Shown here one piece after another: positions 39,569 through 49,522 of a stretch of 64,000 bases of DNA; position 1 is the first letter of the stretch, and every line of letters starts with the position of its first letter. The notes under the pieces are model-generated. The model saw only the letters and a program-made list of their open reading frames with translations. It had not been told where the DNA came from and did no database searches. Both the position numbers and the translations under genes were made by a program. Origin of the DNA: JAEUIX01 sp046156035 (lineage in GTDB: Bacteria > Planctomycetota > Phycisphaerae > Phycisphaerales > UBA1924); NCBI GenBank assembly GCA_046156035.1, contig JBJXEW010000050.1, positions 1-64,000 on the forward strand, given 5' to 3'.

Positions 39569-39672
39569 GTAGTTGTAGGGTTCTTGATACCCTGAAATGG
39601 GTGGCTTGGCTTCGTTCGTTTGGTGCCTCTCGCGGGAATCGGGCTCACACGGCCTTTTTTGCGGAGCGTGCG

Positions 39673-39942
39673 ATGAACAAGGGCGACCTGGTTGAATCCG
39701 TGGCGTCGGAACTGAAGACGAGCAAGGCGGATGCGCAGCGTGCCGTGGACGCGGTGCTCGCCTCCATCTCCAAGGGCCTCAAGTCGGATGCCAAGGTGAA
39801 CATCGTGGGCTTCGGCACGTTCGCCAAGCGGCAGCGCACCGCGCGTGAGGGCGTGAACCCCATCACCAAGCAGCGGATGCACATCGCCGCGAGCATCACC
39901 TGCGGCTTCCGGCCCAGTGCCCAACTCAAAGAAGATATCTGA
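39673..39942 (+). CDS. HU-family DNA-binding protein
   Basis: An 89-aa nucleoid protein. MNKGDLVESVA...LKTSKADAQRAVDAVL and NIVGFGTFAKRQRTAREGVNPIT are HU features; the DNA-intercalating arm keeps the Pro of the NP dipeptide. After it the sequence KQRMHIAASITCGFRPSAQLKEDI departs from the usual GEEIQIPA. It has GGAG about 7 bases before the ATG and its own promoter. HU or IHF-like function cannot be told apart here. Confidence 0.92.
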   Translation: MNKGDLVESVASELKTSKADAQRAVDAVLASISKGLKSDAKVNIVGFGTFAKRQRTAREGVNPITKQRMHIAASITCGFRPSAQLKEDI

Positions 39943-39991
39943 GCGGCGGCACAGACCGCACGCGGGGGCCCGCCGGGGCGTATGGTGCGTT

Positions 39992-42085
39992 ATGACCACA
40001 CGCCGCGTGCTGACGCTCGCTGGCCTCCTTGCCGGCGCACTGGCGATCCCCGGCCACGGGCAGGATGGGCCCGTGCCCGCCGAAGAACCGGCGCCCAAAC
40101 TCACGCTCGAGCAACTGCCGCCCGCGATGCGGCTGGGCGTGCGTGTGGAACTGGCCCGCCAGCAGTTGCGGGTCGTCCGGACACTGGTGATCGTGCCCGA
40201 TGCCCGCTCGTACCTCGCGGCCGTCGGGTCGTGGTCCATCAACGCGCGGTTTCCGGTGCTGATCGACGACGGTTCGTGGGACGCCCGCGAGAACATCGCC
40301 CGCTTTGCTCGCGGCTTTTCCCCGACGGCGGTGGTGCGCTGGTCGGCCCCCGCGGCGCTCACGCTCCCGCCGGAGGCTGGGGCTCGGCAAGCGCAGATTG
40401 CGGATGCCGCGGCACGGGCGTGGTCTGCGCCCAACGCCGCGGCACTGAACGAACACTGGGCGACACTTGGCTTTGTGCCCCCGGGCGCGGTGATTGCGAG
40501 CACCGCCGACCCCGCGTGGACGGGCGCGCTGGCCCTGGCCTCGGCCCGGGGCCAACCGATCATCTGGCTCGAGAAGCCGGCAGGCACGGGCGATGTGAAC
40601 GGTGCGATGACGCTGGAAGTGTTCGACGCATGGTCTGCGAGCGTGGCGGCCGCGCTCGACCAGAGCGGGCACTCGTGGCAGGGCCTGGGTGAGGGGATCG
40701 ATGCGATCACGCTGTGCCTGAACATGCCCGGGCGCACCATGGTGCCAGCCGCGGCTGGCGGCGCGGCACCCAAGCCCAACCCGCGTGACTTGTTCAAGGC
40801 CGTGCCGGGCGAACCCCTCGCGACCACGGACCTGCTGGGGCGCGCCACGACGGGAGACCGCACCGACCGATGGGCGTGGTGCGGACAACTCTTGGGGACG
40901 GAGGCGGGCGCGGCGTACAGGGCGATGTCGGCCATCTTCCTGCAAACCAAAGAGGCCTGGCTCTTCAACGGCTACGAGAGCGCGGCCCCATGGAACCAGT
41001 TCGCGCCGGGCGAGGGCGCCGGGCTGCTCAAGAAGGCCGGGTGGAAACTGCGCGTGAGCGATGCGCCCAAGCAGGGGGCCGACGACTTCCGCGACTGGGC
41101 CGCGGGCGGCTGGGCCAACATCGGCTGGAACGCACGCAAGACCAGCCCGAGCGCCGAGCCCCTGGGGCGCGGCGGCGTGCACGCGGGCCTCATCACCGCC
41201 ACGACCAGCGGCATGAGCGAGAGTTTCGACCTGCGCCCGGGGCAGGCGCTCGCCTGCGATGTGCCCTTTCTTGACGTGCCGAGCGTCGTGTACTTCGTTC
41301 ACTCGTGGTCGGCCACGGCGCCGGGCAATCGCGCCACCATCGCCGGCCGCTGGCTTGAGCGTGGAGCCGCGGCGTATGTTGGTTCGGTTCACGAGCCCTA
41401 CCTGGCCGCGTTTGTGCCGCCTTCCGGGTTCGTTGCCCGCATGTTGGCACCTTCGCCGCTGGGGGCCGCGGCACGGATCGAAGGGAGCCCGCCGTGGCGC
41501 ATCACGGTGATCGGCGACCCGCTCACGACGCTTGGCCCACCCGCACCGACGAGCGAGGCCCAACTGCCGCTGGCCGATGCCCGGGATGTGCAGGCCGAAC
41601 TGGCGGAACACCTGAAGACCAAAGACTTTGCGACGGCGCTCTGGAGCCTCGCCTTCCTGGGGCGAGACAAGGACGCGGCACGGCTCGCCAGTGCGTTGTT
41701 GCGCGATGACCCGGACGCGGTGAGTGTCCAAGTCGCGCTCGCGGCTGTAGGGCCCGCCTTTCGCCAGACCGATCAACCGTTGTTCGCCCCTCTGGTCGAG
41801 CGAGCGGTGGATGATAAGGGTGCGCGGCCGGCGGTGCAAGACCTTGTCTGGCACGCTCTGGCCGCGGCGGTGCCGGCCGTGTCTGAGCGTGAACTCACGC
41901 TGCTGGGCCGGTGCCTGCGCAATGGCAACTACAAGCACGATGCGGAGCGGCTCGCCGGCATTCTGCGCAAGGCTCGGGGCGATGCGGCGGCGAAAAACTT
42001 TCTTGAGGATGCGGCGCGGCGTGCGCCCAGCCCCGGCGTTCGTGAGCAGATGCAGGTGCTGCTCACGGGGCCGAAGAAGCCGTAG
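39992..42085 (+). CDS. Large exported protein, function unknown
   Basis: A 697-aa protein with an N-terminal signal peptide (MTTRRVLTLAGLLAGALAIPGHG). Residues about 330-490 (VHAGLITATTSGMSES...PSVVYFVHSWSA...RWLERGAAAYVGSVHEPYLAAF) look like a Rossmann/caspase-like fold; the tract 'GAAAYVGSVHEPYL' is reminiscent of C25-type peptidases, but I see no complete catalytic dyad. A helical repeat region follows (about 520-690). The ATG at 39992 starts the signal peptide. Its 3' end overlaps that of comEC by 23 bp (convergent). Confidence 0.65.
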   Translation: MTTRRVLTLAGLLAGALAIPGHGQDGPVPAEEPAPKLTLEQLPPAMRLGVRVELARQQLRVVRTLVIVPDARSYLAAVGSWSINARFPVLIDDGSWDARENIARFARGFSPTAVVRWSAPAALTLPPEAGARQAQIADAAARAWSAPNAAALNEHWATLGFVPPGAVIASTADPAWTGALALASARGQPIIWLEKPAGTGDVNGAMTLEVFDAWSASVAAALDQSGHSWQGLGEGIDAITLCLNMPGRTMVPAAAGGAAPKPNPRDLFKAVPGEPLATTDLLGRATTGDRTDRWAWCGQLLGTEAGAAYRAMSAIFLQTKEAWLFNGYESAAPWNQFAPGEGAGLLKKAGWKLRVSDAPKQGADDFRDWAAGGWANIGWNARKTSPSAEPLGRGGVHAGLITATTSGMSESFDLRPGQALACDVPFLDVPSVVYFVHSWSATAPGNRATIAGRWLERGAAAYVGSVHEPYLAAFVPPSGFVARMLAPSPLGAAARIEGSPPWRITVIGDPLTTLGPPAPTSEAQLPLADARDVQAELAEHLKTKDFATALWSLAFLGRDKDAARLASALLRDDPDAVSVQVALAAVGPAFRQTDQPLFAPLVERAVDDKGARPAVQDLVWHALAAAVPAVSERELTLLGRCLRNGNYKHDAERLAGILRKARGDAAAKNFLEDAARRAPSPGVREQMQVLLTGPKKP

Positions 42086-44573
42086 GCACCTCAAACTCGG
42101 CCGATGCCGCGCCGTGCAGGCCGGTGGCGTGAACCGGGCCGGGCGCTGCTGTGCTGCCGGCACGCCGCATGGATCGGGCCGAGATGCCCCACCACACACG
42201 GTCGGCTCCCGCCGCTTGGCCGAACGCGGCCGCGTCGGTCGCAGAGCGAACGGCGCGTGAAACCTCGACCACGCCGCCGGGAGGAACCATCGGCAACAGG
42301 CTGGCCGCATCACGCGCGGCCGAACCGGCAAGGTTTGCCAGCACCGTGGCGCCGCTGCGCACCACGCCGATGAGCGTGCCGCCGCGGGCATCACCGGCGC
42401 GTGCTTCGAGCGTGGCGGGGCCGATGCTCATGAGCGAGGCCGGCGGCAGTTGCACGATCCTCGCGCCCTGCCGCTGTGCCGCGGCGAGGGCCTGACATTG
42501 CGGGAGCGTGGGCTGGCCCTTCCACATCGCCCACAGGTCCGGGCAGACCAGCACCTCGCGTACGGCGAGTGGGCGGATGAGGTCCGGCAGGCCGGAGACA
42601 TCTGCCAGTGTTGCCCCCGGCACCACGATGCGCGGCACGTGCCATGCTCCCAGGGCGCGCAGGGCGCGGGGCACGGCGCGGCGTGCGAGGCCCGGCTGCT
42701 TGGATGAGCCGCCCCACAGGAGCGCGTCACTCTCGGCGCGAATGAGGATTGCCGAGCCGTCGCCCACGGCCAGCGCATCGATGCGGACGCGCGGGCCGAT
42801 GCCGCGCAGGGGCAGGGCGATCTCCACCAGCAGCCAGCACGCAACCAGCGCGGCGGCCCACCAAGCGCGGGCCGAGTGTGTGCTGGCCCAGCCGAACCAC
42901 CAGACGAGCACGCCGGTGGCACAGGCCGTCCACAGGGCCGAAACGGCGGGCAGATACAGCGCGGTGCCGGGCAGGCCGTCGATCAGTTCGGCCAGTGTGT
43001 TCACCACGGCCGCGAGCGTGAGCAACACCGCGCCCGCGGCCGCCGCGAGCCACGCAGAGACGCCTGCCAGCAGCAGGGCCACAAAGCCCAGCCAGAGCAG
43101 CACGGAGAAGAGCGGCACGAGCAGCAGACTGGTGAAGGCGCCGAGCGGGCTCACCACGCCGGTGTGATAGAGCACCAGCGGCACGCTCACGGCCCAGCAG
43201 AGCACACTGGTAGAGAGGAGTGTGGCCAGGCCCCGGCCCAGAGCGCCGAGCACCAGGCCGCCGATGCGGCGGCGGCGAACGAGGCCGCGCAGGCCGGGCG
43301 GAAAGAGGCGCGCGTGAAAGGGGCGGCCGAGGCCGATGAGCACGGCGGTGATGCCAAAGGAGAGTTGGGCACCCGCGCTCCAGAGGTCCATCGGCCTCCA
43401 AAGCAGCACGCCCAACGCCACCCACGCGAGGATGGTGAGCCGGTCGTATCGCCGCCCGGCCAGTTCTGCCGCGAGCAGCGCCAGCACCATGATGCCGCTG
43501 CGGATGATCGGCGCTCCGGCCGGAACCACGAGCAGGTAGAGCACGACAAACGCGCCGGCGATCAGCGGCTCCCACAGACCGCGGTCGCCGGTGAGGCGGA
43601 TGAGGACCAGCACCACGCCGGTCATCACGACCAGGTGAAAACCGCTGATGGAGAGGACGTGGACGATGCCGAGGCGCGCGAAGCGGTCGTTGATGGCCAC
43701 GAGGGCCGAGTCTTCGCGACCGATGAGCAGGGCGCTCAAGAGGGCTTTGGCTTCGCGTGCGGACCCGGTTTCCGGCTCGTCTTCCGGGTCTATCGCGGCC
43801 TGCAACCACCCCGCCGCGCCGGCGCGGAGCCATGCGAGCGCCCGCAGCGAACCGCGCTCCAGGCGGGTGGCGAGCGTCGCCGGTTGGTGGGCGGTGTGCT
43901 CTACAAGCGCGGCGGATTCAACCTCCAGGCGGCCCACGCGCCCCTCCACCGAGGCCCACAAGCGCGCATCGCGTTCACCGGGGTTGAGCGGGCCAGACAC
44001 GGGGATAAACAGGCCGCGGATGCGCACGGCATCGCCCGCGCTCACGCCCACAAGGCTGCCCGACACCGACACGCGCATCACGCCGCTGGCGGGCAGAGTG
44101 CCGGCGTCGCCCGACATTTCCCGCACGGAGAGATCAAACAGGGTTGATGCGAAGACCGCGGGCCCGCTCGCGTTCAGCGTCCGTGTTTCCACGACGCGCG
44201 GCGATTCGAGCACCACGCCATCGAAGACCGCGGGTAGACCCAGACGCGCGGCTGGCGAGTCGGCATCCACCAGCCTCAGCACGCTGTCAACCGGCGCTTC
44301 ACGCACGCGCAGGCCAAACCAGCCGATGCTGATGGCCACCACGCACGCGGCGAGCGCGAGGCGGGATGCCCACCGGCTCGCGAGCAGGGCGAGCACGAGC
44401 GCGCCAGCCGCGCCGGCGAACCAGAGGGCGGATGGGCCAAGGTCAATCGCGCGGGCGGCGATGAGGCCGACGGCAAAGAGCGAGAGAGCGATGGCCGCGC
44501 GGACCCGCGCGGCTCGCACGTGCGCGGAGGCGCCGCCAGCACCGGGCTCGGATGGATCGCCCTGGGCAAACAC
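42063..44573 (-). CDS. comEC: ComEC/Rec2 DNA-uptake channel protein
   Basis: A 836-aa membrane protein that passes single-stranded DNA across the inner membrane during transformation. It has an N-terminal DUF4131-like region, the competence domain (AINDRFARLGIVHVLSISGFHLVVMTG near residue 300) with many membrane segments, and a C-terminal domain starting DALAVGDGSAILI. In that beta-lactamase-like domain the metal-binding HxHxDH motif is replaced by a PGATLADVSGL-type stretch, so it is probably not a nuclease. The start is a GTG at 44573. Its stop region overlaps the 3' end of the neighbour. Confidence 0.88.
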   Translation of the reverse strand: MFAQGDPSEPGAGGASAHVRAARVRAAIALSLFAVGLIAARAIDLGPSALWFAGAAGALVLALLASRWASRLALAACVVAISIGWFGLRVREAPVDSVLRLVDADSPAARLGLPAVFDGVVLESPRVVETRTLNASGPAVFASTLFDLSVREMSGDAGTLPASGVMRVSVSGSLVGVSAGDAVRIRGLFIPVSGPLNPGERDARLWASVEGRVGRLEVESAALVEHTAHQPATLATRLERGSLRALAWLRAGAAGWLQAAIDPEDEPETGSAREAKALLSALLIGREDSALVAINDRFARLGIVHVLSISGFHLVVMTGVVLVLIRLTGDRGLWEPLIAGAFVVLYLLVVPAGAPIIRSGIMVLALLAAELAGRRYDRLTILAWVALGVLLWRPMDLWSAGAQLSFGITAVLIGLGRPFHARLFPPGLRGLVRRRRIGGLVLGALGRGLATLLSTSVLCWAVSVPLVLYHTGVVSPLGAFTSLLLVPLFSVLLWLGFVALLLAGVSAWLAAAAGAVLLTLAAVVNTLAELIDGLPGTALYLPAVSALWTACATGVLVWWFGWASTHSARAWWAAALVACWLLVEIALPLRGIGPRVRIDALAVGDGSAILIRAESDALLWGGSSKQPGLARRAVPRALRALGAWHVPRIVVPGATLADVSGLPDLIRPLAVREVLVCPDLWAMWKGQPTLPQCQALAAAQRQGARIVQLPPASLMSIGPATLEARAGDARGGTLIGVVRSGATVLANLAGSAARDAASLLPMVPPGGVVEVSRAVRSATDAAAFGQAAGADRVWWGISARSMRRAGSTAAPGPVHATGLHGAASAEFEVPTASSAP

Positions 44574-44684
44574 GCGGTCAACGTACCAAGAACGGGGCGG
44601 TTGGGTCGGTGGTGGGCGTGAGCGCGGGAAATCACGGTTTGGAGTCGCCGCCGGGGGCGGCGAAAAGGGCTTAGACTCTGCCCC

Positions 44685-45539
44685 ATGTGGGCGGCACTCA
44701 CCGTTTCCGCGTTTGTGGCCGTTGGGGCCGCCGGGGGCTCTGCGCAGGCCCCCGTGCGCCCGCCGTCAGCGCCACGGGCGCCCGTCGCCGCTTCGCCCGA
44801 GACGAGCAGCGCGCCAACCAACAAGAGCCCCGCTCGCCCGCCCAAGGCCCGCGCGGCACCATTGGTTCCCGCGCCGCACCCGCTGATGACCGAGGTGCTC
44901 TTCGCCGTGCCCACGGGCGAGAAGGGCGATGCCAACGGCGACGGGACGCGCGAGGTTTCGGGGGATGAGTTCATTGAACTTGTCAACCCGCACGAGGAGC
45001 CCATCGACCTGGGCGGCTATCGCCTGGCAGATCGCTCGATGGGCACCAAGGACGCGATGGGTTTCGTCTTTCCGGCCTGCACGCTGGAGCCCGGGCAGGT
45101 GGTGGTGGTCTTCAACGGGCACAAGAGCACGTTCGATGGGCCCGTGGGAGATGCGCGGCGGGCGCCATCGCTGCCGCACGAGCGATTCCACAAGGCCCTC
45201 GTCTTTTCCATGAACAACACCAAGTCGCGCATTGGCTTGGCCAATGGCGGCGACCTGGTCGCGCTCGTGGCTCCCGGCGGCGAAGTGGTGGAGGTGGTGC
45301 GCTGGGGTCAGTTTGACGAGAAGCCCCCGGCCGCGCCGCTGATGGAGGAGGCCCCCGCATCGGCCCGCGGCAGCGTGACGCGGCAAACCCTGGACGGACC
45401 GTTCGTCTCGCATGATGCCCTGGGTGTACCCTTCAGCCCCGGCGAGTTTCCGCCCATCGCGGGCAGCCCGCCGCCGCCCACCACACCTGCTTCTGCCACG
45501 CCCACTTCGCCCGCCAAGCCGCCCAGCAAGCCGAAGTAG
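44685..45539 (+). CDS. Exported protein with a lamin-tail domain
   Basis: A 284-aa protein. A signal peptide is followed by a P/A/S-rich linker and a lamin-tail-like beta domain (about residues 67-210): LMTEVLF...DEFIELVNPHEEPIDLGGYRLAD...CTLEPGQVVVVFN...LVALVAPGGEVVEVVRWG. Such domains occur in secreted and cell-surface proteins, often with nucleases. No catalytic domain is present. The C-terminal 40 residues are P/T/S-rich. The ATG at 44685 starts the signal peptide; divergent from comEC. Confidence 0.78.
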   Translation: MWAALTVSAFVAVGAAGGSAQAPVRPPSAPRAPVAASPETSSAPTNKSPARPPKARAAPLVPAPHPLMTEVLFAVPTGEKGDANGDGTREVSGDEFIELVNPHEEPIDLGGYRLADRSMGTKDAMGFVFPACTLEPGQVVVVFNGHKSTFDGPVGDARRAPSLPHERFHKALVFSMNNTKSRIGLANGGDLVALVAPGGEVVEVVRWGQFDEKPPAAPLMEEAPASARGSVTRQTLDGPFVSHDALGVPFSPGEFPPIAGSPPPPTTPASATPTSPAKPPSKPK

Positions 45540-45603
45540 GCGGCGCCTCTCCCGCTCTCCGCCTCCTGCTGTTCCCTCACACCTGTCCCCTACCACCTTC
45601 CCC

Positions 45604-46146
45604 ATGGCATGGATCACCAAAAACTCGGGCTCGATGACTGTTCCGCGTCGCGGCGAGCCGTATCTCACGGCGGCGCTGAAGGACCAACTCACGCGCGAAA
45701 CCCTGCCGCGGTATGAGGTCAAGCAGGGTGCGCTCCTGCCGACGCTGCACGCGGTGCAGCACATGTGGGGGTGGCTGCCGTGGCAGGCGATGGAAGAGAT
45801 CGCGGCGTTCCTGAACCTCAAGCCCGCGGAGGTGTGGGACACGGCGAGTTTTTATGAAGAGTTCTGGCTGCAACCCAAGGGCACGAACGTGATCGCGGTG
45901 TGCCGGTCGATCTCGTGCGAGGTGTGCGACCACAAGAAGATCACGGATGCGTGCCGCGCGAAACTGGGGATTGAGGTTGGCGAGACGACGGACGACGGCA
46001 AGTTCACGCTGGTGGAACTGGAGTGTTTGGGGCTGTGCGAGGGTGCGCCGGCGTGCCTGGTGAACGAGAGCATGCACATGTGCGCGACGCCGGAGTCGAT
46101 CGCGAAGGCGATTGATGAGGCGGGCACTGGCACGGGCCACCACTGA
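45604..46146 (+). CDS. nuoE: NADH-quinone oxidoreductase 24-kDa subunit NuoE
   Basis: A 180-aa thioredoxin-like [2Fe-2S] protein. Ligand cysteines: Cys 100 and 105 (CRSISC) and Cys 141 and 145 (CLGLC), the NuoE spacing, with LLPTLHAVQHMWGWLP in the helical N-terminal part. NuoE is part of the NADH-input arm of complex I and usually sits beside nuoF; no other complex I gene is in view, so it is an isolated copy. Related subunits of NAD-reducing hydrogenases and formate dehydrogenases share this fold. Confidence 0.88.
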   Translation: MAWITKNSGSMTVPRRGEPYLTAALKDQLTRETLPRYEVKQGALLPTLHAVQHMWGWLPWQAMEEIAAFLNLKPAEVWDTASFYEEFWLQPKGTNVIAVCRSISCEVCDHKKITDACRAKLGIEVGETTDDGKFTLVELECLGLCEGAPACLVNESMHMCATPESIAKAIDEAGTGTGHH

Positions 46147-46209
46147 CCCGCGGCCCCCCCACTGGGCGGCGGAATCACCCAAAGCGAGCGGCAGGATCAA
46201 CAGCGAGCC

Positions 46210-46243
46210 GAACGCCTGGACTCATCGGCGTTCTGTTTGTGTT
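46210..46243 (+). terminator. Possible terminator after nuoE
   Basis: GAACGCC/GGCGTTC stem (46210-46216 with 46227-46233), then TGTTTGTGTT. The T-tract is interrupted, so it is a weak candidate. Confidence 0.4.
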
Positions 46244-46333
46244 ATGCTGCCTTTGCGGAATCTGAGGAAAGCCTGAATCCAGCGCCCGTGTTTGTTAGTA
46301 TTCACTATAGAACACCGGGCCCGGATACTACTC

Positions 46334-49300
46334 ATGACCGCCACCCCACCGCCTGAGGGTCTTGCGTTGACAGAACGGGTGCGCGACCTGGAACTGCGCG
46401 TGGCCGCGCTGGAACTCGATCTGCGCCTGGTCAAGGACCGCCCCCCCGTGGATGCGCCCCGAGCGACTGTGGCGGTGCCGATTCGCGCGCCGATGGTGGC
46501 CACCCCGCCGCCTTTGCCGGTGGTGGCTGGGCCGGTTGCCACACCCACGCCGGCGGCGCCACCTGCGGCTCTGGACCCGCGGGCCGATGCCGGGCATTTG
46601 GGCAGACTTGCGAGCGCGGCAAGCGCCCGCCGCGCAGGAGACACCGCCACTGAGCAGGGGCCTTCGTCGCTGGCGGGCACCGCCCGAACTGGCGCACCCG
46701 CGCGGGACCGGCCCGCTGCCCGGGTGGCGCTGAGCGATGCCTTCGAGCAGCGCATCGGCGGGCGGCTCTTTGCCATCGCCGGCGCGCTCGTGGTCGTCAT
46801 CGGACTGGGCCTGTTCATGAAACTGGCGGTTGACCAGGGGTGGCTCGGACTGATGCCCCCGACAATCCGCTGCATTTTCGGCGCGGTGTTCGGCCTCGTG
46901 CTGGTGCTGACGGGCGAACTCGCGCGTCGTCGCATCAATGCCTGGGCCGCGACCGGCCTCTTTGCCGCGGGCATCGGCGCGGTGTATCTGTCGATCTACG
47001 CGGCGTACGCGTTCTTTTCCCTACTCTCACCCGGCACCGCCTTTGTGCTGCTGGCCCTGGCCGCGGCGCTTGGGGTTGGTGCCGCGGTGCGGGCCAACCT
47101 CGCGGCGGTGGCGGTCATTTCGCTCGCGGGGGGTTACCTCGCGCCGCTGCTGGTGCGCTCCACCAACCCATCAGCGCTGGTTCTGCCCATCTACTTGCTG
47201 GTGCTCCTTGCGGGGGGCCTGTCTCTGAGCGCGTGGAAGCGGGGGCATTTCCGGCTGGTTGGGGGTGTGGCATGGACGGGCACGCTGCTGCTGGGCACGC
47301 CGTGGCTGCTGTTTCAGGGGCGCAGCGCACCCGAGATCGCGCTGGTGTTTCTGGCCGTGGCGTGGGGCCTGATGCACGCCGGCCACGCGTTATCGCTGTG
47401 GGCCCCGGCCCTGCCCGAACCGGCGTACGACGATGAAACCCCGCGCTCGCCGGTGCGCCTCTCGCCTGCCGCGGCACTGGCGGTTGGCGCGAGCGTGTCG
47501 GCCAGCTCGTGGGCAGTCGGCTTTGGAGCGTGGGTGCTCCACGGGACCGGCCTGCTGCCGGAATGGATGGCCCCGGCCGCGGCCATCGCGCCTTGCATCG
47601 TGCTCGGGCAGGTGCTTGCCGGCGGCCTGCGCGTGCTGCGCGACAGCCCGCGAACCAACAGCGAGGCCTTCGGTGCGGTGCTGCTCGTGCAGGCGGCGGG
47701 CCTGCTCATCGCGACGATCGCCCTGGGCGTGTCGGGCACGGCGGTGGTGGTGGTGTGGCTGGGGTTGGGGCTCGCGGCGATCGTGGCGGGCAACTGGGTG
47801 GGCGCGCGGGGGTTGCGTGTTTACGGCGTGGTGCTCTTGACCATCGGTACGGCACGGCTGGTGTCGTACGATCTGTTCTTCCTCGGAGCGGCCACGCCCC
47901 TCGCGGCCCGCTGGGGTGTGGAGTTCTCGTGGTGGATGCTGCTGGCCGCTGGCGCCGGCTGCGCATGGCTTGCCGCGGCGGAACTACTGCGACGCGGGCG
48001 CGCCCTCACCGGCGATGCGATCGCCAAGCCCGCCAGCACGCTGCGCCCGCTGAACCCGGCGCTGTGCGCGGCTGTCATAGGCGTGCTGCTGCTCACCATC
48101 GCTCCGGTAAACAGGGGCACCGAGGCCGCGCCGCTCATGTTCATGTGGGCGGGGCTGGCCGTGGTGCTGTCGCTGGGTGCTGCACGAGTCGTGAAGGCGG
48201 GCGTGTGTGGGCTTGCGCTCATTCCAGCAGTGCTCGCTGTCGCGGCGTGGCGCGTGGCCTTTGTCGGCGGTGATTGGCTTCACTTCTCCACGACCATGCC
48301 GGTGGTCGGTCTGCACTCGGGAGCGTGGGCGGGGCTGGGCCTGCTGATCGCCGGCGCGATGGTGTGGACACGACTGACCGGTGTCGTGCGCGGCGGCTGG
48401 GCGTTGGTGTTGGCGGTCTTCGCGCTGTATTGGACGAGCGTGGAGGCGGCCCGCCTGGGTGGCGTGCTGTTCCACCCGCCCACAGCACCGATCGCGGTGC
48501 TCGCGTTCTGGTGGATGACCCTGAGCGTGGGCGCCAGCCGGCTGGCATCGCGCTGGCCCGGGCGGGACCTGCGCCCCGTCGCGGCGGCACCGATGCTGGC
48601 CGCGCTGGTGGCGTGGGGCATCGCGTTCCTCAACCCCAGCGCTCGGGGCTTCACGCAGACGATGCCTGTGTATGGCCTGCACATGGGCGTGTGGACGCTG
48701 CTGCCCATGCTGGTGATGGCGACGTTGATTCTCCGCGGCATCGCCGAGCCGGCCCGCAGACGCTTGCTGCTGCTGCTCGCCCTCTTCGGCGGCGCCATCA
48801 CCACGATCGAGGCGGCTCGCCTTGGCGCAGTATTCTCGTTACGGCCGACAGCGCCTGTTGTGTCCGTGGCCGCGTGGTGGCTCGTGCTGGGGCTCGGCGC
48901 CACCGCCTTCGGCCGGGTTCGCAACTCGCTCGCCGCACAGACGGCCGCGCTCCTGCCCGCGGGCGCATCACTCCTTGCCTGGGCCGCCGCCTTCGTGGCA
49001 CCCGGCGGCATGCGCCTTACCACCTCCATGCCGTCGCTGGGTCTCCACAGCGGCACATGGGCTGCCGCGCCCCTGCTGGCGGGCACTTGGTGGATCACGC
49101 GTGGTTCACCCGGCCCGGTGCGCCTCGCGGCCCTCTGGGTGATCGCCCTCGCCGGCTTCTATGCGAGCACGCTCGAAGTGGTGCGGCTCGCCGAGTTGGG
49201 CCTGAGTGAACCACGCGCGGCTCTGGCCGCGGTCTCGATCTGGTGGGGTCTATTGGGCATCGCCGCCGTGGTCGTGGGCTTTCTACGGCGCGTGCCGCCC

Positions 49301-49492
49301 GTGCGCTACGCCGCGCTCACGCTCATGACCCTCGCCGCGGGGAAGGTGCTGGTGATTGATCTGGCCGGAGCACCGCCCATGGCCCGCATCGCCAGTTTGG
49401 TGGCGACGGGGCTGCTCATGTTGGCCGTGTCGGTGATCTATGCACGGGTCGCCAAGAAATTGGCGCAGGAAGAAGATCACAGGCCGGGCTGA
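46334..49492 (+). CDS. Giant multi-pass membrane protein (DUF2339 family)
   Basis: A 1052-aa protein with a short coiled-coil N-terminus (LTERVRDLELRVAALELDLRLVKD), a P/A-rich linker and about 25-30 hydrophobic segments, the pattern of DUF2339 proteins of unknown function. Three tandem modules of about 121 residues can be seen in the last third, with the marker [TS]MPxxGLHxGxW at about residues 654, 775 and 897 and EAARLG..PTAP-like sequence about 50 residues after each. The ATG at 46334 is chosen because the coiled coil starts there; a frame to 46292 also exists. No pathway link is evident. Confidence 0.82.
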   Translation: MTATPPPEGLALTERVRDLELRVAALELDLRLVKDRPPVDAPRATVAVPIRAPMVATPPPLPVVAGPVATPTPAAPPAALDPRADAGHLGRLASAASARRAGDTATEQGPSSLAGTARTGAPARDRPAARVALSDAFEQRIGGRLFAIAGALVVVIGLGLFMKLAVDQGWLGLMPPTIRCIFGAVFGLVLVLTGELARRRINAWAATGLFAAGIGAVYLSIYAAYAFFSLLSPGTAFVLLALAAALGVGAAVRANLAAVAVISLAGGYLAPLLVRSTNPSALVLPIYLLVLLAGGLSLSAWKRGHFRLVGGVAWTGTLLLGTPWLLFQGRSAPEIALVFLAVAWGLMHAGHALSLWAPALPEPAYDDETPRSPVRLSPAAALAVGASVSASSWAVGFGAWVLHGTGLLPEWMAPAAAIAPCIVLGQVLAGGLRVLRDSPRTNSEAFGAVLLVQAAGLLIATIALGVSGTAVVVVWLGLGLAAIVAGNWVGARGLRVYGVVLLTIGTARLVSYDLFFLGAATPLAARWGVEFSWWMLLAAGAGCAWLAAAELLRRGRALTGDAIAKPASTLRPLNPALCAAVIGVLLLTIAPVNRGTEAAPLMFMWAGLAVVLSLGAARVVKAGVCGLALIPAVLAVAAWRVAFVGGDWLHFSTTMPVVGLHSGAWAGLGLLIAGAMVWTRLTGVVRGGWALVLAVFALYWTSVEAARLGGVLFHPPTAPIAVLAFWWMTLSVGASRLASRWPGRDLRPVAAAPMLAALVAWGIAFLNPSARGFTQTMPVYGLHMGVWTLLPMLVMATLILRGIAEPARRRLLLLLALFGGAITTIEAARLGAVFSLRPTAPVVSVAAWWLVLGLGATAFGRVRNSLAAQTAALLPAGASLLAWAAAFVAPGGMRLTTSMPSLGLHSGTWAAAPLLAGTWWITRGSPGPVRLAALWVIALAGFYASTLEVVRLAELGLSEPRAALAAVSIWWGLLGIAAVVVGFLRRVPPVRYAALTLMTLAAGKVLVIDLAGAPPMARIASLVATGLLMLAVSVIYARVAKKLAQEEDHRPG

Positions 49493-49522
49493 TTCCCGTG
49501 GCACGTCACTATCATTTCATCG

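Noticed and set aside
42063..42900. ComEC C-terminal domain as an active nuclease
   Set aside because: The HxHxDH metal ligands are absent, so only a fold-level relation can be stated.
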